Below, in pieces: positions 35,301 to 43,080 of a DNA stretch of 64,000 nt. The notes under the pieces are model-generated. The model saw only the letters and a list, made by a program, of their open reading frames with translations. It was not told where the DNA came from and made no database searches. Every line of letters begins with the position of its first letter. Within the stretch, counting starts at the first letter, position 1. The DNA is from an uncultured Clostridia bacterium (GTDB taxonomy: Bacteria > Bacillota > Clostridia > Christensenellales > Borkfalkiaceae), in contig CANQHG010000004.1 in NCBI GenBank assembly GCA_947623655.1, positions 1-64,000 on the forward strand. The letters run 5' to 3'. A program made the position numbers and the translations under genes.

Positions 35301-36244
35301 AGACAGGAAAGCTCTATCGTCTCACAGCAAAGATGACATTGAACACGAACGGTACGATCACCGTCAACGGTCAGTCCGTTGCGCTCGAGAAAGATGTCGA
35401 GAAAGATATCAATATCGTCTACACCGAGACCGCCAATCCTTCTTTCAGCATTCAAATGGGCGTCTATGGCGCGGGAGCACCCGTGATGAACGGCGAGATC
35501 ACCATTAAGAATTGGAATTGGGAAGAAGTGACGCAGCAGAAGAATCTCGCTACGCCTACAAACTTTGCGATCGATGCGAGCGGTAAGATCTCTTTTACCG
35601 ATCCCAACACGGTCGGCGTCAAGGGCTATCAGATCGGTTTCTTCAGCGGAGATACCATTATTCAGACGATCCAAGTCAAGAATGGCGATACTCTCAACAC
35701 TTCCACGTTATTCAAGGGAACATATGACATCAAAGTGCAGGCTCTTCCCGTGAACGCTGAATATCTTCCCTCCGGTTGGTCGAATGCCGTAAGCAAGACC
35801 ATCGAGACCGACCCCGCCTATGACATGGAGAATGTTGCAGAGGCAGACGCTCCCTATTTAACGATGGTATATTGGGCGGAGACGCAAAACGTCACAAGCG
35901 CAAGATTCGAAAACGGCACTGTGACGATGACGCTCAGCGGGCCTTCGAATAACTGGTACAGTAACCAGATCTTCTATAAGTTCAACGGGGGTGGCGACGG
36001 ATACACATTCACCATGAAGATCCACTCCACTGCCGCAGGCACCATCCGTGTCAACGGCAAAGACCAACCGATCGTCGTCGGGGATAACAATATCACGATC
36101 ACAAACTCCATGCTTGGGATCAGCCTTTCGATGGCACCCGTAGATGGTGCTCAGATCGGAGCCGGCACCTTTACCTTCTCCGAGTTCAAGTGGGAGAAGG
36201 ACGGCAAGAGCTGCGGCCTCGACGGAATTTTCAAAAACATCTGA
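32390..36244 (+). CDS. Multi-module surface lipoprotein, probable glycan-binding, no catalytic domain
   Basis: A 1284-residue lipoprotein (LSAC lipobox, Cys near 25). Two Big2-like domains (about 32-205) precede a chain of about five beta-sandwich modules of 100-130 residues with a recurring 'WY..QLFYKNAG' start, 'G.ITVNG' centre and 'F.W' end, separated by Fn3-like units ('AAPTAF....SYTLKVYAYSS...SAWSA'). No glycosidase acids or enzyme fold are seen. The architecture suggests a protein that captures beta-glucan for the flanking GH16 and GH3 enzymes; this is inference from context. AAGGAGG precedes the ATG. The last 1.1 kb uses visibly more A/T-rich codons than the rest. Confidence 0.8.
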   Translation: MKKRLITVLSVLFALVLGLAVLSACGGGSENGDISVNMTELTLGVGDTRVLTATSKDGSNVTWTTSDKNVVDFISQVAQRGIATVQGKGMGKATLTATNASGKSATVSVTVEDFSIVISGDGLTDGKLTILRNEDKTFESKTLTAKILRSGQETDEKAVWTSSDESVLSVDNGVLTAHQLGTGITVTAKRSTGNTEATVTVDIVWKTAPNGWYEVLHGGESNSLGDNAGKWTWTGDEGWGGSTPTVKGDGYENGAVDLAVSGNTGWRWYGVQLFYKNAGLTAGQVYKLTFSVTSSAAGWITVNDTDVEIKVGKTDVTVYYIEGAGDKASVSINLATHDKMRNGVNPINQYPEGTLNFSALEWTPYSAQTLAAPTAFSVAQDKQLTITDTNSDEALEGYVIGFFKNADDAAPAYTQVVMKPVKDRDILEGRGGIPDVADAAGNRPENAGKMYLDDSFVPAGSYTLKVYAYSSSAVYQKSAWSAVSVAYTVSGSPDYKVLQSYRDVDRGVGRYYVWSEWDLFNLDKSFYKNNALTLTLTGESSWYSNQVYYEEAGMQNEHLYEYSFKMSAKDTENNDIPLTGKQFVINGTRIDAKTGENTYKVYFLYTGGLAVNMLLGKPTDDWQGTVENSGLPAGTYTFSDIKLTDMTAEGNDAMTFGDNVGTVTDKLVFWYAAIGDWAEWNATMAMRSMSYTANAASDTHYSYNFNYKVTPIDGKVCNWIFRMWYKNSANQSGTEYSVTLTLVSSEDGDIIINGETTHITAGEHEYKVYYTEEGYSLFLSMATETSMTGTSENGMDLTIKSVKWAAGSKQALADPTATLENGTVNITFPKDGVDHFEIGLYSGESLVSTQEIVSGGKIDDKQHMNGTYTVKLRACGDADHRDSGWVSLGTYTVTDGAPMASKLEQTDDQAKDHPGMWYHWLDHLDWEGSTATATKNLLDLGNKTFVFAYTTTGGPRLGYSVQLYFKNAGNQTGKLYRLTAKMTLNTNGTITVNGQSVALEKDVEKDINIVYTETANPSFSIQMGVYGAGAPVMNGEITIKNWNWEEVTQQKNLATPTNFAIDASGKISFTDPNTVGVKGYQIGFFSGDTIIQTIQVKNGDTLNTSTLFKGTYDIKVQALPVNAEYLPSGWSNAVSKTIETDPAYDMENVAEADAPYLTMVYWAETQNVTSARFENGTVTMTLSGPSNNWYSNQIFYKFNGGGDGYTFTMKIHSTAAGTIRVNGKDQPIVVGDNNITITNSMLGISLSMAPVDGAQIGAGTFTFSEFKWEKDGKSCGLDGIFKNI

Positions 36245-36254
36245 CCCAAAAAAG

Positions 36255-36276
36255 GGGCGGCGGGTGACCGCCGCCC
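36255..36276 (+). terminator. Perfect 9-bp GC hairpin between lipoprotein and GH3 genes
   Basis: GGGCGGCGG (36255-36263) pairs with CCGCCGCCC (36268-36276) around GTGA. Only a short T-rich run follows, so it may allow partial read-through into the GH3 gene, which shows no promoter of its own. Confidence 0.6.
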
Positions 36277-36312
36277 GAACCGTTCTTTTCAAATAAAAAC
36301 AAGGAGGAAAAC

Positions 36313-39300
36313 ATGAAATTCAAATTCGGTATCAAACAGATCGTGCTTGCGGCGATCGCAGTCATACTCGTTGCCGTTCTCATCGCAGGCAACATCATAC
36401 TGCAATGGCAGGCGCCCCTTCTGCACGGGTTCTTCGGCGGATATGCCGACTCTTCCAACGTGACGGACGAGGTTTCGGGCGAAGCGACGGAATATGCCGA
36501 TGAAGTTGTGCAAAACGTCGCGGAAGACAGCATCGTCCTCCTCAAAAACGACGACGGCTATCTTCCCTACTCCACGTCCGACAAAGTAAACCTCTTCGGA
36601 TGGGGGGCAACGGACAACGGCTTCCTTCTCGTCGGCGGCGGCAGCGGCGGTACCAATATCACAGCGGAAAAACCCAAGCGCGTCGCGTTCGTTGAGGCGT
36701 TTGAGAAGCAGGGCTTCGAATACAACGAGGATCTGACGAAAGCATATGTCGATTTCTCCGCATTCGACGCGGATTACCGTTCGGGCGGCTCCACGGGCGC
36801 AAACGTTGCGGAGAGCCTGAAAAATCCCCCCGAGAGCTTCTATACCCAGCAACTCATGACAAGCGCCAAGGCCTATTCGGACAAGGCGATCGTCGTACTC
36901 TCCCGCTGGGGGGCGGAGAACGGCGGCGGCGAAGAACTCAAGAATATCGGCAACTACGGCGGTGGCTCTTTCCTCGAGCTCACTGCCGAGGAAAAGGTCA
37001 TCTTCAACAAACTCAAGGAATACGGGTTCACCGTCACCGTTCTTCTCAATACGACCAATCCCATCGAGCTCAAATTCCTCGAGGAGTACGACAACATCAA
37101 GGCTTGCCTGTATGTCGGTATCCCCGGGCAGTCGGGTTGTATGGCGATCCCCAACATTCTCTACGGGTCCAAAGTGCTTGCGGACGGCAGCGAAGTGCAG
37201 ATCAGCCCCTCCGGCAGGCTCAACGATACGTATGCCTACAGTTGGCAGGAAAACAGCTCCAACTACAACAATGTGGGCGTTACGGGCAATATCGCCTACA
37301 AAGAGGGCATCTATGTCGGCTATAAGTGGTATGAGACGGCAGGCGCCGAGGGCTTCTTCGACTATGACTCCGTTGTGCAGTTCCCGTTCGGCTACGGACT
37401 GAGCTACACCACGTTTTCGCAGACCCTCGACTCCGTGACGCTCGACGGCGGCAAGGTATCCGACGGTGCGGAACTCTCCGCGGCGGGCACGTATACCGCG
37501 ACCGTCACCGTGAAAAACACGGGCGATCATGCGGGCAAGGAAGTTGTGCAGCTCTACTATACGCCGCCCTACACGAGCGGCGGCATCGAAAAGGCGTCGG
37601 TCAACCTGCTCGCGTTCGGCAAGACGGGGCTTCTGCAACCGGGCGACGAGGAGAAAGTGGAACTCACGTTCACCGCGTACGATATGGCCTCTTACGACGA
37701 TTACGATAAAAACGCAAACGGCTTCAAGGGCTACGAACTCGACAAGGGCGGTTACGCCATCAAGCTCATGCAAAACGCGCATACGCCCATAGAGGGACAG
37801 GCGATCACATTCAACACGACGAACGGGATCAAGATCGAGACCGACCCCGTGACGGGCACCGAAGTCACAAACCTCTTCACGGGCGACACCGCCTATGCGA
37901 ACGTTCCCGTCGACGGCAGTAACGGCGTCAACGGCGGGGTGAAATACCTCTCCCGCGCCAATAAATTCGCCAACTATGCCGAAGCGACGACTCCCGTCGG
38001 CACCGCCACGGACGCCGCGAACAACGCCAAGGCGAACTTTGTCTACACGGGTTACGATACGCCCGAGATCAAACAGGAAGTCTCCCAGTATCAATACGGC
38101 AACGGCAAGGCGTACGTCATCATGGCGATCGACGACGGCAACGGCGGTTCTCTGAACGCTACCTATGCCCAGCTCAACGGCGACGACAAAGTTGCCCTCA
38201 CGACGCAGACGTGGCTCTTCGATCTTCTCTTCTCGGGCGACGAGGCCTCGCAGGAAGACAACTGGAAGATCCTTCTCGACCAGCTCACCAAGGACGACAT
38301 CAAGAATCTCATCGGTATCAGCGGCTTCCAGACCGTGGCGCTCGAGTCTATCGGCAAACCCCGCAACACCGATAAAGACGGTCCTGCGGGCTTCAACAAC
38401 AACGTCGTCGACGCGAACACGATGACCGCGTTCCCCATCTTCCCCGCGGAGACCCTCTCCGGCTGCTCATGGAACACCGATCTCATGTACGATATCGGCC
38501 GTGCGCAGGGACTTGTCGGCACCGCGATGGGCGTACAGGGCTGGTATGCGCCGGGCGTCAACCTGCACCGCTCGCCCTATAACTCCCGTAACTACGAATA
38601 TTACAGCGAGGACGGCAGACTCTCGGGCCACATGGCGGCCGCGACTATCAAGGGCGCCAAAGACGAGAATGTCTATTGCTATCTGAAGCACTTCGCCCTC
38701 GCCGAGAGCGGACAGAACTCCAACGAATGGTTCACATGGGTAACAGAACAGGCGCTCCGCGAGAACTACTGCAAGCCGTTCGAGATCGCCGTCAAAGTGG
38801 GCGGCGCGAACGCCATGATGTCTGCGTTCAACTGCGTCGGCGCCGTTTGGTCGGGTTACAACCACGCGCTCCTCACCGATCTTCTGAGAGAGGAATGGGG
38901 CTTTAAGGGTTCCGTCATCACCGACTGGGGACAGACGTACATGAGCAACTACGGCAGGGCGATCAAGGCAGGCAACGACATGTGGCTGAGCACTTCCACA
39001 ACGCCCGCTTCCATCAACTTCGACGGTTCAGGCGAAGAATATGCGGCGCGCCAATCGGCGAGGGCGATCCTCTTCACCTATATCGACACCCTCTACACCT
39101 CAGGGCAAGAATCGCAGACCGCAACGGCGGCGCCTTTCTCACCGCTCTTCGTCACGCTATGGGCGGTCGTCGACGTCGTGCTCGTGCTCGGCATCGCGGC
39201 ATGCGCGCTGTTCTTCTTCTGGTCTCCCAAAAAGAAGAAGCCCGTGCCCGAAGACGGCGCATCCGTTGAGGAGCTTCCCGAAGCGGAGACGGCCGCGGTG

Positions 39301-39381
39301 AGCAAGGAAGCGCCCGCAGAAGAGGAAAACGTCATATCCGCAAACAAGAAAAAGGCGGATGAAGAGACTTTCGATGAATAA
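36313..39381 (+). CDS. Second GH3 beta-glucosidase, domain-permuted and anchored at both ends
   Basis: A 1022-residue paralogue of the GH3 at 11442 with the same plan: N-terminal helix (about 7-30), alpha/beta sandwich (EDSIVLLKNDDG), Fn3-like domain (EVVQLYYTPPYTSGGIEKAS), then the catalytic barrel with KHFALAESGQNSNEW and nucleophile Asp871 in VITDWGQTY, a second helix (about 945-972) and a charged cytoplasmic tail. The permuted order and two anchors are conserved between the paralogues although the sequences have diverged widely. Likely role: release of glucose from beta-gluco-oligosaccharides at the cell surface. RBS AAGGAGG. Confidence 0.85.
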   Translation: MKFKFGIKQIVLAAIAVILVAVLIAGNIILQWQAPLLHGFFGGYADSSNVTDEVSGEATEYADEVVQNVAEDSIVLLKNDDGYLPYSTSDKVNLFGWGATDNGFLLVGGGSGGTNITAEKPKRVAFVEAFEKQGFEYNEDLTKAYVDFSAFDADYRSGGSTGANVAESLKNPPESFYTQQLMTSAKAYSDKAIVVLSRWGAENGGGEELKNIGNYGGGSFLELTAEEKVIFNKLKEYGFTVTVLLNTTNPIELKFLEEYDNIKACLYVGIPGQSGCMAIPNILYGSKVLADGSEVQISPSGRLNDTYAYSWQENSSNYNNVGVTGNIAYKEGIYVGYKWYETAGAEGFFDYDSVVQFPFGYGLSYTTFSQTLDSVTLDGGKVSDGAELSAAGTYTATVTVKNTGDHAGKEVVQLYYTPPYTSGGIEKASVNLLAFGKTGLLQPGDEEKVELTFTAYDMASYDDYDKNANGFKGYELDKGGYAIKLMQNAHTPIEGQAITFNTTNGIKIETDPVTGTEVTNLFTGDTAYANVPVDGSNGVNGGVKYLSRANKFANYAEATTPVGTATDAANNAKANFVYTGYDTPEIKQEVSQYQYGNGKAYVIMAIDDGNGGSLNATYAQLNGDDKVALTTQTWLFDLLFSGDEASQEDNWKILLDQLTKDDIKNLIGISGFQTVALESIGKPRNTDKDGPAGFNNNVVDANTMTAFPIFPAETLSGCSWNTDLMYDIGRAQGLVGTAMGVQGWYAPGVNLHRSPYNSRNYEYYSEDGRLSGHMAAATIKGAKDENVYCYLKHFALAESGQNSNEWFTWVTEQALRENYCKPFEIAVKVGGANAMMSAFNCVGAVWSGYNHALLTDLLREEWGFKGSVITDWGQTYMSNYGRAIKAGNDMWLSTSTTPASINFDGSGEEYAARQSARAILFTYIDTLYTSGQESQTATAAPFSPLFVTLWAVVDVVLVLGIAACALFFFWSPKKKKPVPEDGASVEELPEAETAAVSKEAPAEEENVISANKKKADEETFDE

Positions 39382-39382
39382 C

Positions 39383-39417
39383 AAAAAAATAAGGCAGCTC
39401 AGCTGCCTTATTTTTTT
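39383..39417. terminator. Bidirectional terminator between GH3 and mnmG
   Basis: AAGGCAGCT and AGCTGCCTT (39391-39409) pair, flanked by A7 and T7 runs, between two convergent genes. Confidence 0.92.
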
Positions 39418-39418
39418 G

Positions 39419-41314
39419 TCAGTTCTTTTTTAAACTTAAATACACCATGAGGACGGCGATGTCGGCGGGAGATACGCCCGAAATGCGTTCCGCCTGTCCG
39501 AGGCTCAGCGGCTTGATGCGGTTGAGCTTTTCCCGCGCTTCAAGCCTCAGCCCCTCGATCGAGGCATAGTCCAGATCGGGCGGCAGGGGCTTTTGTTCCA
39601 TACGCCGCGCCTTTGCGGCTTCCGCCTCCGCCCGTTTCAGATAACCCTCGTATCTGATCTCCGTCTCGCAGGAGAGTGCCACGTCTTTGGGAAGATCGGG
39701 CAAAATGCCGAAAGTTTCGCGTATTTCGCCGAGGGAGAGGCCGCGGCGGATGAGGTCGGCGTAGGTGACGCCCGAGGAAAGGGGCGGGAAGCCGTGCTCC
39801 CGCACCGCTTCGTCGGCCGCCGCATGCGGGGCGCGTTCATTGAGCGTCTTTATGGCGAGTTCCCGCAATGCGGCCCGTTTTGTGTACGCCGCATACCGCT
39901 CTTCCGTGACGAGCCCGCATCTGTATCCGTAATCTGTGAGTCTTAAATCGGCGTTGTCCTGCCGCAGAGAAAGGCGGTATTCCGCCCGCGACGTCATCAT
40001 GCGGTAAGGCTCTTCCGTGCCCTTTGTCGTGAGATCGTCGATGAGTACGCCGATGTACGCCTCGTCCCGTCTCAACACGAGAGGGGGCATGCCGCGCAAC
40101 TTTAAAGAGGCGTTGAGTCCCGCCATGAGCCCTTGCGCCGCCGCTTCCTCGTAGCCGCTCGTGCCGTTGATCTGTCCCGCCGTGAAGAGCCCGCAGACCC
40201 CTTTGAATTCGAGGGTGGGGTAGAGATCGAGCGGATCGATACAGTCGTATTCAATGGCATAGGCATAGCGGACGATCTCGCAGTTTTCGAGCCCGCGCAC
40301 GGTGCGATACATGCTCTTTTGCAGGTCGTGCGGCAATGAGGTGGAGAGCCCCTGCACGTAGACTTCCGAAGTGTCCGCGCCCTCGGGCTCAAAAAAGAGC
40401 TGATGGCGGGATTTATCGGCAAAGCGCACGACTTTGGTCTCGATGGAGGGACAATATCTCGGGCCCGTAGAGGAGATCAGGCCGTTGTAGAGTGGGGCGC
40501 GGCTGAGATTGTCGAGGATGAGTTTGTGCGTCTCCTCGTTCGTCCAGCCGAGATAGCAAGGGGTCTGAAAGTCGGGGACGTCCCCGTTTAAAAAGGAGAA
40601 CGGGTATGTCTTTTCGCCGTTTTGAATGTCGAGCGCGCCGACTTCCACCGTCCTGCCGTCGAGGCGGGCGGGCGTGCCCGTCTTGAACCGCCGCACGTGG
40701 AAGCCGAGGTCGATGAGATTTTGGGTGAGAGCGGTTGCGCGGGCGAACCCATTCGGCCCCCCCGCGACGACAAATTCGCCCGTGACCGTCTGTGCGTTGA
40801 GATAGACGCCCGTCGCAACGACAACGGCGCGGCAGGAAAAAATGCCGCCGTATGTCGTCCTTACTCCCACAACGCGCCTCTCTCGGCTCTCTCTTGCGGG
40901 GGTGTCATCCCAATTCTCCACCAAGATTTCCGCCGCTTCGCCCTGTACGATGCGGAGGTTTTCGGTATGCTCGAGGACGCGCTTCATCTCGGTGTGATAC
41001 TTGTTCTTATCCACTTGCGCGCGGAGCGACTGCACTGCGGCGCCCTTTCCCTCGTTGAGCATACGGTATTGAAGGGCGCAACGGTCTGCATTGAGGCCCA
41101 TTTCGCCGCCGAGCGCGTCGATCTCACGCACTAAATGCCCCTTCGCCGTGCCGCCGACGGAGGGGTTACAGGGCATAAAGCCGATCGAATCCGCATTGAG
41201 GGTAAGCATGACGGTTTTGAGCCCCGTTCTTGCGAGGGCGAGCGCGGCTTCACAGCCCGCATGGCCCGCGCCGATCACAACGGCGTCGCAGCTCCCTTCC
41301 GAAAAAGTATTCAT
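39419..41314 (-). CDS. mnmG: tRNA uridine-5-carboxymethylaminomethyl synthesis enzyme MnmG
   Basis: A 631-residue FAD enzyme that, with MnmE, modifies U34 of several tRNAs. It has the FAD loop VIGAGHAGCEAALALA, SIGFMPCNPSVGG, GTPARLDGRTV, and the catalytic Cys region in CYLGWTNEETH. Length is typical. The ATG at 41314 (MNTFSEGSC) fits family starts, but no ribosome binding site is visible in front of it; a TTG six codons upstream also lacks one. The repeat block begins about 25 nt upstream and may have replaced the original leader. Confidence 0.93.
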   Translation of the reverse strand: MNTFSEGSCDAVVIGAGHAGCEAALALARTGLKTVMLTLNADSIGFMPCNPSVGGTAKGHLVREIDALGGEMGLNADRCALQYRMLNEGKGAAVQSLRAQVDKNKYHTEMKRVLEHTENLRIVQGEAAEILVENWDDTPARESRERRVVGVRTTYGGIFSCRAVVVATGVYLNAQTVTGEFVVAGGPNGFARATALTQNLIDLGFHVRRFKTGTPARLDGRTVEVGALDIQNGEKTYPFSFLNGDVPDFQTPCYLGWTNEETHKLILDNLSRAPLYNGLISSTGPRYCPSIETKVVRFADKSRHQLFFEPEGADTSEVYVQGLSTSLPHDLQKSMYRTVRGLENCEIVRYAYAIEYDCIDPLDLYPTLEFKGVCGLFTAGQINGTSGYEEAAAQGLMAGLNASLKLRGMPPLVLRRDEAYIGVLIDDLTTKGTEEPYRMMTSRAEYRLSLRQDNADLRLTDYGYRCGLVTEERYAAYTKRAALRELAIKTLNERAPHAAADEAVREHGFPPLSSGVTYADLIRRGLSLGEIRETFGILPDLPKDVALSCETEIRYEGYLKRAEAEAAKARRMEQKPLPPDLDYASIEGLRLEAREKLNRIKPLSLGQAERISGVSPADIAVLMVYLSLKKN

Positions 41315-41340
41315 AAGAAATTTAAGATCCAAAATTGCGG

Positions 41341-41466
41341 CCCCGCGTCATTCTGCCCCGTGCGCATTCTTATTGCACTAAGCACGGCACGAGCGCCGTC
41401 CTTGGCGCGAAGTGGAAACGGGGAAAGAACGAAGTCGAAGGAATTGACCCAAAGAATCTCGCGGGG
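41341..41466. repeat. TCATTCTG/AGAATC hairpin repeat with an internal insertion
   Basis: Outer stem CCCCGCG (41341-41347)/CGCGGGG (41460-41466) flanks TCATTCTG and AAAGAATCT, as in the copy at 9675-9714. Here the short centre is replaced by about 95 bp of unrelated sequence. No gene seen. Confidence 0.65.
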
Positions 41467-41476
41467 GCTCCCCGCT

Positions 41477-41615
41477 TGAGCGCACCTCATTCGGTACCCT
41501 GCGGGAACCTTAATGTCTGAATGAAATACGGAGTCGGCGGTTGCGGACTTCCTGTGAAATACGGCGCCTGACTCCTCGATGAATTCTTTTTGGTCCTTAA
41601 AAAAGAATTCATCGA
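41477..41615 (-). repeat. Inverted copy of the terminator-plus-module-B repeat
   Basis: Read on the minus strand from the end of dnaA it runs: 16-bp hairpin, AGGAGTCAGG, GTATTTCACAG, CGTATTTCATTC, then GGTTCCC/GGGTACC-like hairpin and GCGGGGA. The same order follows hslU at 57273. The module-B part matches copy 3 at 9431-9613. Confidence 0.75.
41576..41615. terminator. 16-bp hairpin directly after dnaA
   Basis: TCGATGAATTCTTTTT (41576-41591) pairs perfectly with AAAAAGAATTCATCGA (41600-41615); it begins two bases past the dnaA stop. The T-run lies within the stem, so it may terminate in either direction or act as a processing/stability hairpin. Confidence 0.75.
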
Positions 41616-41617
41616 AC

Positions 41618-42955
41618 CTATTGTTTCAGCACAGCGCTTCTGATGTCGTTGACGTCTTTCACCATCGCGTCGCTCACTTTCATGAGGCTTATCACCTTGT
41701 CGCGGGAGTAGATGACCGTGGCATGATCTCTGCCGCCCATTTCTTTTCCGACGGTGACGAGGGGAAGCGCCAGCATATCGCACATCAGATACGTGCATAT
41801 CTGCCGCGCCCGCACGAGTTCCGCACGCTTGTTTTTGCCGAGAAGTTCTTCTTTTCTGACCGAAAAATGCGTACATGTCGCCCGAATGATCGTCTCGGGC
41901 GTAACGACGGCCGTTTCGTCTACGTTGATCGCTTCCTGCAATGCCGTCGCGGCGAGCTTGAGCGTGATCGGCTCTTCGTGCAGTTTGCTCGCAAAAATTA
42001 CCGTGTTGAGCCGTCCCTCGAGGGTGCGCACGTTGCTGTCCGAATTTTTTGCGAGGAAGCCGAGCACGTCGTCGGGAACGAGATATTTCTTTTCGAGCGC
42101 TTTCCGCTTGAGGATGGCGATCTTCGTCTCGAGGTCGGGCGGTTGGATATCGGCGATAAGCCCGCCCTCGAAGCGCGTACGGAGCCTCTCTTCGAGCGTC
42201 GTTAGATCTTTTGCGGGGCAGTCGGACGAGATGACGATCTGCTTGTTTTGCGAGGAGAGCTCGTTGAACGTATGGAAAAAGGCCTCCTGCACGCCGTATT
42301 TTCCCGCCCAGAATTGAATATCGTCGATGAGAAGCACGTCCACATTGCGGTAGCGGTTGCGGAAGCGCGACTCCCGACCCTCTCCTTTGCGGGCGAGACT
42401 GTCTACAAACTCGTTGAGAAATTGTTCACTCGTCGTATATTTTACTTTCAGAGCGGGTTTTTTCTCCTGCAATTCGTTGACGATCGCCTGCATCAGGTGC
42501 GTCTTGCCGAGCCCCGTGCCTCCGTAGATGTAGAGGGGATTGTTGTCAACGCCCGGGTCGTTTGCAACGGCCTTCGCGGCGGCGTAGACGAACTGGTTGG
42601 AAGAACCGACCACGAAAGAGTCGAACGTGTAGCGCTTGTCCACCATGACGGGGCTGTCTTCATAGGCGTCGGGGATATTGTCGAGAGTATATTCCTCGCT
42701 GCCGTCGACGATGATGGCGACGTCCGAGAGCCCGACGTCGGCCGATTTGACGGCCTCTCTGAGCTGCGTCAGGTGATGCGCCGTCACGGTCTTTGCGATG
42801 AGTTCGTCTTCCGCCTTTAAAACGAGAGTGCGGCCCGTGATGTCGACGGGTTCGAGCACATGGATAAAGCGCTCGTAGGAAAGGGGATTGATGACGCGCT
42901 CCGCCCGTTCCCTTATTTTCTTCCACAAATATTCGTACTGCGTATTTTCTGACAT
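41618..42955 (-). CDS. dnaA: Chromosomal replication initiator DnaA
   Basis: A 445-residue DnaA of normal length: domain I (about 1-90), AAA+ domain with Walker A GGTGLGKTH and Walker B VLLIDDIQFW, the arginine-finger region, and DNA-binding domain IV with the signature GGRDHATVIYSRDK. It melts oriC and loads the helicase. It is transcribed away from recF and towards mnmG; dnaN is not adjacent. I found no cluster of TTATCCACA-type DnaA boxes on either side, so the origin is not shown to be here. Confidence 0.97.
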   Translation of the reverse strand: MSENTQYEYLWKKIRERAERVINPLSYERFIHVLEPVDITGRTLVLKAEDELIAKTVTAHHLTQLREAVKSADVGLSDVAIIVDGSEEYTLDNIPDAYEDSPVMVDKRYTFDSFVVGSSNQFVYAAAKAVANDPGVDNNPLYIYGGTGLGKTHLMQAIVNELQEKKPALKVKYTTSEQFLNEFVDSLARKGEGRESRFRNRYRNVDVLLIDDIQFWAGKYGVQEAFFHTFNELSSQNKQIVISSDCPAKDLTTLEERLRTRFEGGLIADIQPPDLETKIAILKRKALEKKYLVPDDVLGFLAKNSDSNVRTLEGRLNTVIFASKLHEEPITLKLAATALQEAINVDETAVVTPETIIRATCTHFSVRKEELLGKNKRAELVRARQICTYLMCDMLALPLVTVGKEMGGRDHATVIYSRDKVISLMKVSDAMVKDVNDIRSAVLKQ

Positions 42956-42974
42956 TTTATCCTCGCAAACGTTT

Positions 42975-43002
42975 TGAATTTTTTTCGGAATTTGTTATAA
43001 TA
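42975..43002 (+). promoter_or_regulatory. Candidate recF promoter
   Basis: TTGAAT (42975-42980) and TATAAT (42997-43002), spacing 16 bp. An ATTATAAT sequence at 43030-43037 gives a second -10-like site readable on both strands and may serve dnaA. GATTTTAC-G-GTAAAATC (43061-43077) is a palindrome just before the recF ATG. Confidence 0.55.
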
Positions 43003-43080
43003 GCTGAGAAAGCATTTCCTTTCCGTTCCATTATAATACAAAATTGCCCGAAAAGAAAGTGATTTTACGGTAAAATCGAC

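Noticed and set aside
42956..43080. Replication origin between dnaA and recF
   Set aside because: No TTATCCACA-like boxes or AT-rich unwinding repeats were found; only promoters and a small palindrome.
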